A stretch of DNA of 30,887 bases from positions 1-30,887 of the IMG/VR virus record IMGVR_UViG_3300007735_000598; one strand, written 5' to 3'. Position numbers and translations under genes: made by a program. Below are positions 1-6,050 of this stretch, piece by piece; the stretch's first letter is position 1, and each line of letters starts with the position of its first letter. This DNA is from a virus. The notes beneath the pieces are model-generated. The model was not told the origin of the DNA and made no database searches. It worked only from the letters and a program-made list of their open reading frames with translations.

Positions 1-141
1 TGAAAACGGATCGGGCTCTGGGCCGTCGCAGTCGTAAGCCTCCTTCTCGAAATCGCGCCGCCCGAAATGCCGGCGAGGCGGTGCGTCATCGGGGTTCTCG
101 CGTTCCCAGAACGAATCGAAGCCGGCCGGGTAGTTACTCAC
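1..141 (-). CDS. Hypothetical protein, 3' end missing (runs off left edge)
   Basis: Forty-seven codons are visible on the minus strand, beginning at a GTG at 141-139 and still open at base 1. The start overlaps the stop of the next upstream minus gene as GTGA, the same coupling used elsewhere in this genome, which is why the GTG is chosen. The visible peptide is hydrophilic and acidic, rich in Asp, Glu, Pro and Arg (it begins VSNYPAGFDSFWEREN), with no signal peptide or membrane segment. I do not recognise it. It is the third gene of a small leftward operon. The real length is unknown because the window cuts it. Confidence 0.6.
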   Translation of the reverse strand, partial: MSNYPAGFDSFWERENPDDAPPRRHFGRRDFEKEAYDCDGPEPDPFS

Positions 142-485
142 GCCTGCACCTCCACCACGAGCGATCCGCAGTGCAGCATGAACGCGGCCTCGGCCTGTGC
201 CCGGCTGTCTGCGGCTGCATCGAGCCCGTCCTCGGCCTCCTCGATGAGGGTGCTGCTGTTAGTGCCAGCAGCCTTGCCGAGAACCCGATGGCATGCGGCC
301 TCGTGGCGGTATGCCCGGCTCAGGGTGCGTGCCGCGTCCAACTGAATGCGGGTCAGGCTGATGACCCGGGCAGGTGCGAGCACGGCGTCGAGGCACGCCC
401 GGAGCATCCGCTCCACGGTCGGCCTGCCGTCGCCCTCTGCGTTGCTGCTGCGGTCGTTCACGAGTTGGTCTATGGTTCCGTTCAC
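138..485 (-). CDS. Hypothetical small protein of leftward operon
   Basis: This is a 115-residue protein starting at GTG 485, eight bases after an AGGAG in the context AGGAGACACCAGC. That strong ribosome site decides the start. The protein looks alpha-helical, with Ala- and Arg-rich stretches (VERMLRACLDAVLAPARVI, then RAYRHEAACHRVLGKA) and an acidic AEDGLDAAADSRAQAEAAF segment near the end. There is no signal peptide, membrane segment or known motif. It sits between two other minus-strand genes and its stop overlaps the start of the downstream gene. Its upstream leader carries a hairpin and a near-copy of the leader found before the rightward ERF gene. No function can be given. Confidence 0.6.
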   Translation of the reverse strand: MNGTIDQLVNDRSSNAEGDGRPTVERMLRACLDAVLAPARVISLTRIQLDAARTLSRAYRHEAACHRVLGKAAGTNSSTLIEEAEDGLDAAADSRAQAEAAFMLHCGSLVVEVQA

Positions 486-515
486 GCTGGTGTCTCCTGC
501 GGTCTTGCCGCGTTT

Positions 516-571
516 GGGTGTCTCGTTTTCCTGCGTTGAAGGTGCAGGGCAGGCCGCCCCTCCGGGGCGGC
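516..571 (-). promoter_or_regulatory. Leader with GC hairpin and duplicated CTGCACCTTC...GCAGG element
   Basis: Between two minus-strand genes lies a perfect 8-bp inverted repeat (553-560 and 564-571, GCCGCCCC/GGGGCGGC, 3-base loop). Next to it, read on the minus strand, 549-516 spells CCTGCACCTTCAAC then GCAGGAAAACGAGACACC, which can form a CCTGC/GCAGG stem. Almost the same string precedes the rightward gene at 1188. Such an element could be an intercistronic hairpin or a regulatory leader. The repeat is visible; any role is inference. Confidence 0.5.
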
Positions 572-584
572 GAGCCGAGCATCT

Positions 585-890
585 TTAGGCCGCGTGCGCC
601 CACGAAACCTTCGTGTTGAACTTGCGGCCATCGAACTTGATCTCGTAGGTTCCTGCAACCGAAGTGAGGGCGCAGTAATCGGGGACACACGCCAGCATTT
701 CGATCACGACGCTGCTGATCCAGCCCTTGCGCGACATTCGCACCTTCACGGAGCGAACATCCGTTGCAAACCACTTGTTCGAAAACAACTGAATGCGATC
801 CAGCATCATTCGCGCATAGAAGGGATCAGAGGTCTTGGCCAGGATGCTCGTGCGCACCATGTCATCAATTCGATTGTTGCTGCTCGTCAT
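585..890 (-). CDS. Hypothetical protein, first gene of leftward operon
   Basis: This 101-residue protein starts at ATG 890, preceded by GAGGAGACACAA, a strong ribosome site. The sequence is mixed alpha/beta (RTSILAKTSDPFYARMMLD, then KWFATDVRSVKVRMSRKG and GTYEIKFDGRKF) with several short hydrophobic strands, but no signal peptide or catalytic motif that I recognise. It is the promoter-proximal gene of the leftward set and lies opposite the ERF-led early operon, the position in which phages often keep regulators or host-takeover proteins. That suggestion rests on place only. Its base composition is slightly less GC-rich than the replication genes. Confidence 0.65.
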   Translation of the reverse strand: MTSSNNRIDDMVRTSILAKTSDPFYARMMLDRIQLFSNKWFATDVRSVKVRMSRKGWISSVVIEMLACVPDYCALTSVAGTYEIKFDGRKFNTKVSWAHAA

Positions 891-922
891 TTGTGTCTCC
901 TCGGCCTACCGGGCCGTGCGGT

Positions 923-939
923 GTCCCCGCCCCGGGGAC
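923..939. repeat. Perfect inverted repeat in the leftward leader
   Basis: GTCCCCG at 923-929 and CGGGGAC at 933-939 form a perfect 7-bp stem with a CCC loop. It lies between the candidate leftward -10 box (946-951) and the ATG at 890, so it would be at or near the 5' end of the leftward transcript. It could stabilise the mRNA or act as an operator. Confidence 0.5.
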
Positions 940-945
940 GCATTC

Positions 946-973
946 ACGATACCCCATTTTCGGCTAGGTGCAA
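946..973 (-). promoter_or_regulatory. Candidate leftward promoter
   Basis: On the minus strand a TTGCAC (973-968) is followed after 16 bases by TATCGT (951-946). Both resemble sigma70-type boxes only partly. The placement, upstream of the first leftward gene in the divergent region, is the main support. No start site has been measured. Confidence 0.3.
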
Positions 974-983
974 GGGGGAACTA

Positions 984-1070
984 GAGGAAATCCGGAGGAT
1001 TCCCGAAATAGTGCCGGGAACCCCGTTTCTACGCTTCCACGGGCTATTTCGGAAATCTGGAGGAAATCTG
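984..1070. repeat. Inverted and direct repeats in divergent control region (operator candidate)
   Basis: A 14-base motif GGAAATCYGGAGGA occurs at 986-999 and again at 1051-1064 (one mismatch), and its core GGAAATCTG repeats at once at 1062-1070. The first copy extends to a palindrome, AATCC-GGA-GGATT (989-1001). Separately, 998-1011 (GATTCCCGAAATAG) is the reverse complement of 1044-1057 with one mismatch. This is the arrangement expected of multiple operator sites for a dimeric regulator between two divergent promoters. The small Cro/C1-type protein at 5174 is one possible partner; nothing here shows binding. Confidence 0.5.
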
Positions 1071-1080
1071 TAATGTGGGC

Positions 1081-1108
1081 TTGCATTCCTGCCGATATCG
1101 GGTACAAG
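1081..1108 (+). promoter_or_regulatory. Candidate rightward early promoter
   Basis: TTGCAT at 1081-1086 and TACAAG at 1103-1108 are separated by 16 bases, mirroring the spacing of the candidate leftward promoter. The match to sigma70 consensus is partial. It lies directly after the repeat cluster and about 80 bases before the ERF start. Confidence 0.3.
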
Positions 1109-1157
1109 TAACAAAACCGACGGCGCAAGCCCCACCGTCCCTCCGGGGGCAGAACGG

Positions 1158-1187
1158 CCTGCACCTTCGCAGGAGAAACGAGACACC
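1158..1187 (+). promoter_or_regulatory. ERF leader: SD-overlapping hairpin, copy of the 516-549 element
   Basis: CCTGC (1158-1162), loop ACCTTC, GCAGG (1169-1173) forms a short stem whose 3' arm overlaps the AGGAG ribosome site at 1171-1175. It is followed by AAACGAGACACC directly before the ATG. The stem, its loop start and the GAGACACC tail recur on the minus strand at 549-516. Fold-dependent control of translation is possible but inferred. Confidence 0.45.
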
Positions 1188-2114
1188 ATGACAAAGCAGC
1201 AAGGACTCGCCAGCGCGTTGCTGGCCGCACAGCAAGCCCTGCCGAGCGTCGGCAAGGACAGCCAGTTCAAGAGCCAGTCTTACGGCTACGCCTACACAAG
1301 CAGCGAAACCATGATCGCCGCGTGCCGGGAAGTCCTGCACGCCGCCGGCCTGACGCTTCGCCGGGCTGGCTGGAAGTTCGACGGCACGCCGGAGGGCGGC
1401 GGGCTGGTCACGAGCCAGTTCATCCTGACGCATGCGGCGACCGGCGAGAGCGTCGCGGATGAGGTCGCGTGGGTGGCGGTGCCCAGGGGCCAGCAGCCCA
1501 TCGACAAGGCGGTGGCGGGTGCCCTGACGGCCAGCCTCGGTTACTACCTGCGGGATCTCCTGCTCGTGCCCCGCGAGGATGAGAACGAGATGGACAAGAG
1601 GGATGACAGCGCCTATCAGCCCCGCAAGGCTCCTGCACCGGCTCCCCGGCCGGCCCCGGCGCCTGCACCCCGCCAGACGCAGCAGGATGCCCCACGGGCG
1701 GTTCCTGCCCCCAAGGCGGCTCCGACCCCGCCCAAGGCCACGGAATCGACCACGGAGGCTTCTAGCGGCCCCATGCGGGAGGTTATCGGTAGCCGTCCCC
1801 CGGCTGCGGCCGCGTGGCGATCTGAACCCCTCCGCATCCTGAAGGCGGTCAAGTCTGACAAGCCGACCAAAAACGGAAGCACGCGGTGGGCGATCCTGTT
1901 CCAGACTTCGGGCGATGACACATGGGCCAGCACCTTCGACGGCGATGTTGCCGACGCGGCCAGCGAGGCACGCGATGCGGCGGTCATGGTCGAGGCTCTG
2001 GTTGCGGATGGTCAATACGGCTGGACGCTGTACGGGCTCCGGTGGCCGGAGGTACCATCGGCTGCACCGGCCCCGCAGCCCGTCGAGGTCGCAGAGGAAC
2101 ACATTCCGTTCTAA
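1188..2114 (+). CDS. erf: ERF-family single-strand DNA annealing protein with SSB-like C-terminal tip
   Basis: The N-terminal half (about residues 5-155) matches the ERF superfamily: an SYGYAYTSSETMIAACREVL segment, a LTHAATGESV strand, and AVAGALTASLGYYLRDLLLV followed by an acidic EDENEMD. Known ERF proteins anneal complementary single strands in phage recombination and genome circularisation. Residues about 156-230 are a Pro/Ala-rich linker. Residues about 234-295 look like a small beta-barrel (OB-fold-like) domain. The protein ends EVAEEHIPF, closely resembling the acidic -IPF tip of bacterial SSB that recruits partner proteins. At 308 residues it is longer than a minimal ERF domain because of these additions. 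It opens the rightward early operon; ATG 1188 follows AGGAG. The ERF call is firm, the OB-fold inferred. Confidence 0.88.
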   Translation: MTKQQGLASALLAAQQALPSVGKDSQFKSQSYGYAYTSSETMIAACREVLHAAGLTLRRAGWKFDGTPEGGGLVTSQFILTHAATGESVADEVAWVAVPRGQQPIDKAVAGALTASLGYYLRDLLLVPREDENEMDKRDDSAYQPRKAPAPAPRPAPAPAPRQTQQDAPRAVPAPKAAPTPPKATESTTEASSGPMREVIGSRPPAAAAWRSEPLRILKAVKSDKPTKNGSTRWAILFQTSGDDTWASTFDGDVADAASEARDAAVMVEALVADGQYGWTLYGLRWPEVPSAAPAPQPVEVAEEHIPF

Positions 2115-2120
2115 TCCCCC

Positions 2121-2161
2121 GGAAGGGTTCGGCGGTTGACGCAAGTCCCGCCGAGCCTTCC
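2121..2161 (+). repeat. Intercistronic hairpin between ERF and Gp157-like genes
   Basis: GGAAGG (2121-2126) pairs with CCTTCC (2156-2161) and TCGGCGG (2129-2135) with CCGCCGA (2148-2154), giving 13 base pairs with a small internal loop and a 12-base apical loop. There is no T-run after it, so mRNA stabilisation or attenuation is more likely than full termination. Confidence 0.5.
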
Positions 2162-2185
2162 ATTTCATCCACACGAAAGGAAACC

Positions 2186-2707
2186 ATGAGCGCACTCACA
2201 CGCATCTACGAAGCAACGGAAGCCACGAAGAAGATCGAGGATCTGATCGCGGCCAGCGAGGAGAACGGCGGCGACATCAGCGAGATCGTCACCGTGCTGG
2301 ATGAACTAGCACGCACGGCGGAATCACTCCCCGCCGCGATTGACGATCTGCTCTCGCTCACGCGGGAGATCGAGGTCCGGGCCGAGGCCCGCAAGGCGGA
2401 AGCCGACAGGCTCCGGCAGCGAGCGAAGCGCGACGAGGCCATCGCCGCATGGTTCAAGTCGCAGGTGTTGCGGATCATGCAGGCAGAAGGGTTCAAGAAA
2501 CTTGAAACTCCACGCTGGAAGGCGACAGTGGCGACGCCCGGCGGCAAGCCGGCGCTGGAGGTGTTCGATGATGTCCCCGAGGAGTTCATGCGGGAGATCG
2601 TCACCCGCGAGATCGACAAAGACGCGATCCGCTCGGAGTTGGAGGCTGGCAAGACGCTGCCCTTCGCCCGGCTGGTCGAGAAGTTCCCCTACCTGAGGAT
2701 TTCCTGA
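2186..2707 (+). CDS. Siphovirus Gp157-like protein
   Basis: This 173-residue protein is chosen to start at ATG 2186 because AAAGGAAACC precedes it; the frame is open further upstream but only inside the ERF gene. It has an acidic alpha-helical N-terminus, a long charged coiled-coil-like helix (about residues 62-100), then a C-terminal block with VPEEFMREIVTREIDKDAI and SELEAGKTLPFARLV. This is the pattern of the Gp157 family (PF05565-type), in which an 'iP.ey' strand precedes an 'I+..lk.G' helix. Members sit beside annealing proteins in phage recombination modules, as here. The biochemical role is unknown; cooperation with ERF is inferred from neighbourhood. Confidence 0.8.
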   Translation: MSALTRIYEATEATKKIEDLIAASEENGGDISEIVTVLDELARTAESLPAAIDDLLSLTREIEVRAEARKAEADRLRQRAKRDEAIAAWFKSQVLRIMQAEGFKKLETPRWKATVATPGGKPALEVFDDVPEEFMREIVTREIDKDAIRSELEAGKTLPFARLVEKFPYLRIS

Positions 2708-3012
2708 TGTACCAGAGCGAACTCGTCAAGGCGGCAGTGTTGAAGGCTCTCGCGCAGCGTGGCTTCGCGTGGCCGGAGGACGGGGCCAAGGACAAGGATT
2801 CCGTCGCAGCCAGGCGGCTCGCGTTCGCCGCCATGTACCGCTACACCGGCATGAGCCGGACGGCGGTGGCCGAGGCGGTCGGCAGCAGTGCGGCCAACGC
2901 CAAGGCGTTGCAGGAGGCGTGCGAGGCCGCGTTCAGGCAGCCGCAGGAGCGGCAGGCGTGGCTCGATGATGTGTCGAAGGCTATCGCAGAAAGGGTGGCG
3001 GGCGGCTCGTAA
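2707..3012 (+). CDS. Small DnaA-domain-IV-like helix-turn-helix protein
   Basis: This 101-residue protein starts at an ATG sharing one base with the preceding stop (TGATG). Its centre, ARRLAFAAMYRYTGMSRTAV then AEAVGSSAANAKALQEAC, has the layout of the DnaA C-terminal DNA-binding domain: a conserved 'AmY..r..tg.S' helix, a turn, then a recognition helix. The usual DHTTV signature of real DnaA is absent, so sequence specificity probably differs. Placed just before the replication initiator gene, it could be a regulator or an accessory factor for origin melting. The fold assignment is moderate; the role is inference. Confidence 0.6.
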   Translation: MYQSELVKAAVLKALAQRGFAWPEDGAKDKDSVAARRLAFAAMYRYTGMSRTAVAEAVGSSAANAKALQEACEAAFRQPQERQAWLDDVSKAIAERVAGGS

Positions 3013-3119
3013 GGCTTCCCACCCAGTAGCCTGATCGTTACAGTAAGCGAAACGGCCCGCCTGTGGACGGCGAGCCGCTTCTAACCCCGTAGCGGCGTAG
3101 AGGCCGCAGAGAGGCTGCG

Positions 3120-3914
3120 ATGAGTCTACAACCTGAACGGAGCGAGGGCACGCCGCTGGCGTTCCTGAAGTTCTACGGTAGCGACTTCCTGAACGCGACC
3201 GCATCATGGACGATGGAGGAGCGGGGCATCTACCTGACCCTGCTCTGGTATGCGTGGGTCAACGGCGGTCTGCCCGGCGACATCGACCGGATCGACCGGA
3301 TGGCACCGGGCGCGAAGGCGTGCTGGTCGGTGCTGGAGGGCAAGTTCCCGATCAGCCCGGACGGCATGCGACGCAACCCACGGCAGGAGCGCGACCGGGC
3401 GATCATGCGTGACCGCAGCGACTCCGCAGCCGAGCGTGGCCGGAAGGGTGCAGCCCAGCGATGGCACAGCCATGGCAATAGCCATCCGGTAGCCATGCAG
3501 CAGCCATCGAATCGGGATGGCTACGGGATGGCGAGTCAGAGATCAGAGTTCAGAGATCAGAGTTCAGAGGTCAGACCATCAGAATCAGAGAAAACACATA
3601 CGCTCGGCGGTGCCGAGCATGTGCCTGATAACTCAAGGCCAAAGATGCGGATGCCGGACGGGGCGCTGGATCGGCTCTGGGCTCTGTTCCCTCGCAAGGT
3701 GGGCAAGCGGAAGGCGCTCGCCCTGCTGGAGAAGGAGATCCGGGCCTACGCCGACGAATGGGAACTGCCAGACCTGACCGACGCGGTAGAGGTGTTCCGC
3801 GAACACATCGTTCGCATGGCGACCAAGTACCGCAACACCGAGGAACGATTCATCCCGCACCCGGCCACTTGGCTTTCGCAAGGCCGCTACCTTGACCCCG
3901 TGGAGACACCATGA
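3120..3914 (+). CDS. DUF1376-type phage replication protein
   Basis: The first about 95 residues fit DUF1376 (YdaU-like): LKFYGSDFLNATASWTMEER, then GIYLTLLWYAWVNGGLP and a W..L..KFPIS segment. The C-terminal third (about residues 180-264) has ALFPRKVGKRKALALLEKE and ends FIPHPATWLSQGRYLD, a module common in phage initiator or helicase-recruiting proteins. The middle is a low-complexity linker (His, Gln, Ser, Arg) encoded by DNA full of short repeats, which makes it a candidate origin. The 264 residues are typical for the family. Such proteins are thought to act at the phage origin with helicase loaders. ATG 3120 is preceded by AGAGAGG. It overlaps the next gene as ATGA. Confidence 0.8.
   Translation: MSLQPERSEGTPLAFLKFYGSDFLNATASWTMEERGIYLTLLWYAWVNGGLPGDIDRIDRMAPGAKACWSVLEGKFPISPDGMRRNPRQERDRAIMRDRSDSAAERGRKGAAQRWHSHGNSHPVAMQQPSNRDGYGMASQRSEFRDQSSEVRPSESEKTHTLGGAEHVPDNSRPKMRMPDGALDRLWALFPRKVGKRKALALLEKEIRAYADEWELPDLTDAVEVFREHIVRMATKYRNTEERFIPHPATWLSQGRYLDPVETP
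3468..3522 (+). repeat. Iteron-like AGCCAT repeats, helically phased
   Basis: AGCCAT starts at 3468, 3480, 3491 and 3502 (steps of 12, 11 and 11 bases, close to one DNA turn), followed by its reverse complement ATGGCT at 3517-3522. The cluster lies inside the linker-coding part of the replication gene. Regular spacing of a short word on one face of the helix is typical of initiator-binding iterons. Confidence 0.55.
3537..3575 (+). repeat. 14-bp tandem repeats CAGAGATCAGAGTT
   Basis: Two exact 14-base units occupy 3537-3550 and 3551-3564, followed by a partial degenerate unit (CAGAGGTCAGA, 3565-3575). They encode the Arg/Asp/Gln/Ser-rich linker of the replication protein. The unit length is not a multiple of three, so the two units are read in different frames, which suggests selection on DNA, or slippage, rather than on the peptide. 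Confidence 0.65.
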
Positions 3915-4714
3915 ACCCATACAAAATTGAACCGCCGTTCTATGTGTCTTTCAGCGGAGGGAGAACGAGCGGTTACATGCTGCGGCACATTCTGGATGCC
4001 TGGGGCGGCGAATTTCCAAAAGGCGGTCATTGCTTGTTTGCGAACACTGGGCGGGAACACGAGCGAACCCTTGAGTTTGTGGAAAGAATCGGACGGGAAT
4101 GGTGTCCCGTTTCGTGGGTTGAGTGGCGACATGATGGGTTTGAGGAGGTGTCACCAAGCACAGCCAGCCGAAACGGAGAACCGTTTGCGGGGCTGATTCG
4201 GAAGCGGAAGTTCCTACCAAACCCGATTGCTAGGTTTTGCACGAGCGACCTAAAGGTTATTCCGATGCGGCGGTGGATGGAAAGCCGTGGATACGCGGAG
4301 TTCACTACTGTGATCGGCTTGCGAGCCGACGAGCAGCGGCGCGTCGCCAAACTTCGCGGAGACCAGTCGCGTGACATTGCCATGCCGCTCGCCGATGCGG
4401 GCGTGCACTCCGAGATGGTAAAAGAGTGGTGGCGGCAGGCTGCGTTCGACCTGCAACTACCCAACGGAGATGTCGCCTTCGGAAATTGCGATCTCTGCTT
4501 CCTCAAGAACCGAGCCGCAACCGAACGAGTGATGGAGGCCGAGCCCCAGCGCGCGAAGTGGTGGATCAATCTCGAAAACGAGATCGGTGGCACCTTCCGA
4601 AAGGATCGACCCCCATACGCCACCATCCTGCATCAAGTGACGATACAGGGTCGGCTATTTCCTGAATCAGATGATCCGAACGACATAACAATCCCATGCG
4701 ATTGCACGGAGTAA
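3911..4714 (+). CDS. PAPS-reductase-like (PP-loop) sulfur-transfer or reductase family protein
   Basis: The 267-residue product has the PP-loop SGGRTS (residues 15-20) that binds the pyrophosphate of ATP or PAPS, and GLRADEQRR (136-144), which resembles the second signature of the CysH/DndC superfamily. Cysteines at 110 (RFCTSDLK), 193 and 196 (CDLC) and 263 and 265 (CDC) could hold an iron-sulfur cluster, as in DndC-like proteins. The substrate cannot be told: sulfate assimilation, tRNA thiolation and DNA phosphorothioation are all served by relatives. No dndD/E or cysteine desulfurase lies nearby. Sampled G+C is 52-58% (3961-4080, 4201-4260), below neighbours, suggesting recent acquisition. 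ATG follows GGAGACACC. Confidence 0.75.
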   Translation: MNPYKIEPPFYVSFSGGRTSGYMLRHILDAWGGEFPKGGHCLFANTGREHERTLEFVERIGREWCPVSWVEWRHDGFEEVSPSTASRNGEPFAGLIRKRKFLPNPIARFCTSDLKVIPMRRWMESRGYAEFTTVIGLRADEQRRVAKLRGDQSRDIAMPLADAGVHSEMVKEWWRQAAFDLQLPNGDVAFGNCDLCFLKNRAATERVMEAEPQRAKWWINLENEIGGTFRKDRPPYATILHQVTIQGRLFPESDDPNDITIPCDCTE

Positions 4715-4718
4715 CACC

Positions 4719-5177
4719 ATGACACACCCGAAAATGCTCGCCGTGCTGGAAACATTCCCGACCACGCCGTGGGCGAAGGAAACCAGCAAGAAGTACGCCG
4801 AATCGCTCGGAAGCCTCTCGACCTTCAACGATGTCGAGGTAGCCGATGCTCTCAAGTCGCTACGCCGAACCCTGTTCCGATCACACCTCACCACCGACGA
4901 GATCGTGGCCGAGATCCGGCGACTACGCCGACGCTCCGACCTCGTGGCAAAGGCCGAGGCGGACAGCCTGAACGAAGCGGAGGTGCAGAAGGAACGTGAG
5001 GACATCCGGCGGCTCCTGCTGCTGGCATCACGCGAGGACATCGCGGCCGGCGTCGCACACGCCCGGCAGGTGAAGGCGATCTCGCCCGAGCCCCTGCCGG
5101 CACAGGTCGATGAATGGACGGACTACGCACGGGGAATCGTGTACGCCGCTATGGAGCGGGAAGGGGTGTTCGGATGA
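4719..5177 (+). CDS. Hypothetical protein, possibly helicase-loader-like
   Basis: This 152-residue, mostly helical and highly charged protein starts four bases after the previous stop. Its first part (LAVLETFPTTPWAKETSKKY, then a helix DVEVADALKSLRR and TTDEIVAEIRRLRRR) loosely follows the pattern of small phage helicase loader/inhibitor proteins of the G39P type: a short 'FP' segment, a helical domain and a basic end. The middle (residues about 70-105) looks like a coiled coil. The C-terminal TDYARGIVYAAMEREG is unrecognised. Position in the replication block agrees with a loader role, but the similarity is weak. It overlaps the next gene as ATGA. Confidence 0.6.
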   Translation: MTHPKMLAVLETFPTTPWAKETSKKYAESLGSLSTFNDVEVADALKSLRRTLFRSHLTTDEIVAEIRRLRRRSDLVAKAEADSLNEAEVQKEREDIRRLLLLASREDIAAGVAHARQVKAISPEPLPAQVDEWTDYARGIVYAAMEREGVFG

Positions 5178-5476
5178 AACGGAAGGCATGGAATCCGAAG
5201 CCACTGGTCGTGACGAAGATGGCCGGAAGCAAAACCCGAGTCCTTGCCAAGGTGGTTTCCACGCTGTTCCACCACCGGGCATATCAGGAATTGGTGCTGA
5301 CTGCCCACGGTCCCACGGCAATCGAGATGGCAAAGCGGGGTCGCAGCCTGCGGCAACTTGCCAAGGCGACGAAACTCAGCCCCACCTACCTGTCGCTCGT
5401 CGCAAACGGTCGCCAGCGAGTCAGCCTTGCGGCCCTGCACGCATTGCTCGGAGAGTGCGAGGGGGTGATGCGATGA
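5174..5476 (+). CDS. Cro/C1-type (XRE) helix-turn-helix regulator
   Basis: The start is taken as ATG 5174, which overlaps the previous stop as ATGA and has GGAAGGGG upstream. The 100-residue product carries a clear helix-turn-helix at about residues 58-80: SLRQLAKATKLSP, then TYLSLVANGRQRVSLAAL, the Cro/C1 pattern with a 'S.iS.l..Gkr..s' recognition region. The N-terminal 50 residues are basic and unrecognised. It is the only canonical transcription regulator in the window and so the natural candidate for the repeats at 984-1070, although it lies deep in the early operon rather than next to them. The HTH is well supported; the target is inference. Confidence 0.75.
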   Translation: MKRKAWNPKPLVVTKMAGSKTRVLAKVVSTLFHHRAYQELVLTAHGPTAIEMAKRGRSLRQLAKATKLSPTYLSLVANGRQRVSLAALHALLGECEGVMR

Positions 5477-5730
5477 CAGGATCACAGACGGCGAACGACA
5501 TCATCGGCATGCTGCGGCATGTCGAGGAAGAGATTCGACGCGAGCGGGAACACATGGAGGCCAACGGCGAGTGGCTGCACCGCTGGTCGTTCTCGACATG
5601 GATCGCAACCGACGAGGTACGGGTAGAGATGTCGTGGGTCGGTACGGAGGGGCGATTGATCCACCTCGGATTCAGCAGGCCGCTAACGCAACGGGGAATG
5701 AAAAGTTGCCCAGAGGAGATGAAGCCATGA
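5473..5730 (+). CDS. Hypothetical small early protein
   Basis: This is an 85-residue product starting at ATG 5473 in an ATGA overlap with the regulator gene. It has a charged N-terminal helix (MLRHVEEEIRREREHMEANG) followed by a Trp-rich stretch with alternating strands (LHRWSFSTWIATDEV, VEMSWVGTEGRLIHLGFS). There is no signal peptide, membrane segment or family that I recognise. It belongs to a run of six short, tightly linked genes between the replication genes and RusA; such runs in phages usually encode host-modifying or regulatory proteins. Confidence 0.6.
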   Translation: MTGSQTANDIIGMLRHVEEEIRREREHMEANGEWLHRWSFSTWIATDEVRVEMSWVGTEGRLIHLGFSRPLTQRGMKSCPEEMKP

Positions 5731-6050
5731 AAGACGATCCAGACCGCACCGAGCAGTTCAAGCGGGAAAACCGTATGGCACAGATGGCAAAGTTGCGCAT
5801 CCGATGGGAGTCAATGGGCGAGATGGCAAACATTGAACGCGCTCTTGCAGCAGGCACAATCCAAGACCTGATGGATGAGGTCGAGGCTTGGCAGAAAGCC
5901 ATGCAGAAGGCCGAACGAGACATCGCCCAACTGCGAGCAGAGCGCGACGGGGCGAGGCGATTGGTCTGTCGGCATACAAAGAAACGCTATCGAACTCTGC
6001 GAGAAATGGCAGAAGAGCGCGGCTGGGACTGCTTCAAGGAGAAGCCATGA
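5727..6050 (+). CDS. Hypothetical coiled-coil protein with RDGARRLVCR...GWDCF motif
   Basis: The 107-residue product begins at ATG 5727 (ATGA overlap, GAGGAG upstream). Residues about 1-75 are helical and strongly charged, likely a coiled coil (KAMQKAERDIAQLRAERDGA). The C-terminus has ARRLVCRHTKKRY, then EMAEERGWDCFKE. The next gene encodes a second protein with the same closing pattern, so the pair are probably diverged paralogues. The Cys and the Gly-Trp-x-Cys-Phe ending are the most constrained-looking residues. No enzymatic motif is seen. Confidence 0.6.
   Translation: MKDDPDRTEQFKRENRMAQMAKLRIRWESMGEMANIERALAAGTIQDLMDEVEAWQKAMQKAERDIAQLRAERDGARRLVCRHTKKRYRTLREMAEERGWDCFKEKP

Larger units (their letters stand above)
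3468..3600. other. Candidate phage replication origin inside the replication gene
   Basis: Three elements follow in order: phased AGCCAT iterons (3468-3522), 14-bp tandem repeats (3537-3575) and a locally AT-rich stretch (3581-3600, 14 of 20 A/T). Lambda has a comparable arrangement, with iterons and an AT-rich stretch inside its O gene. Function is inferred from layout alone. Confidence 0.45.

Noticed and set aside
1044-2195. Long open frame on the minus strand opposite the ERF gene
   Set aside because: It mirrors the codon bias of a high-GC gene on the other strand, is Arg/Pro-rich without any family pattern, has no ribosome site, and crosses the divergent control region.
3002-3078. Inverted repeat GCGGCTCG / CGAGCCGC around the gap before the replication gene
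   Set aside because: The 61-base loop makes a stable hairpin doubtful and no T-run or promoter accompanies it; the 107-base gap (3013-3119) shows nothing firmer.
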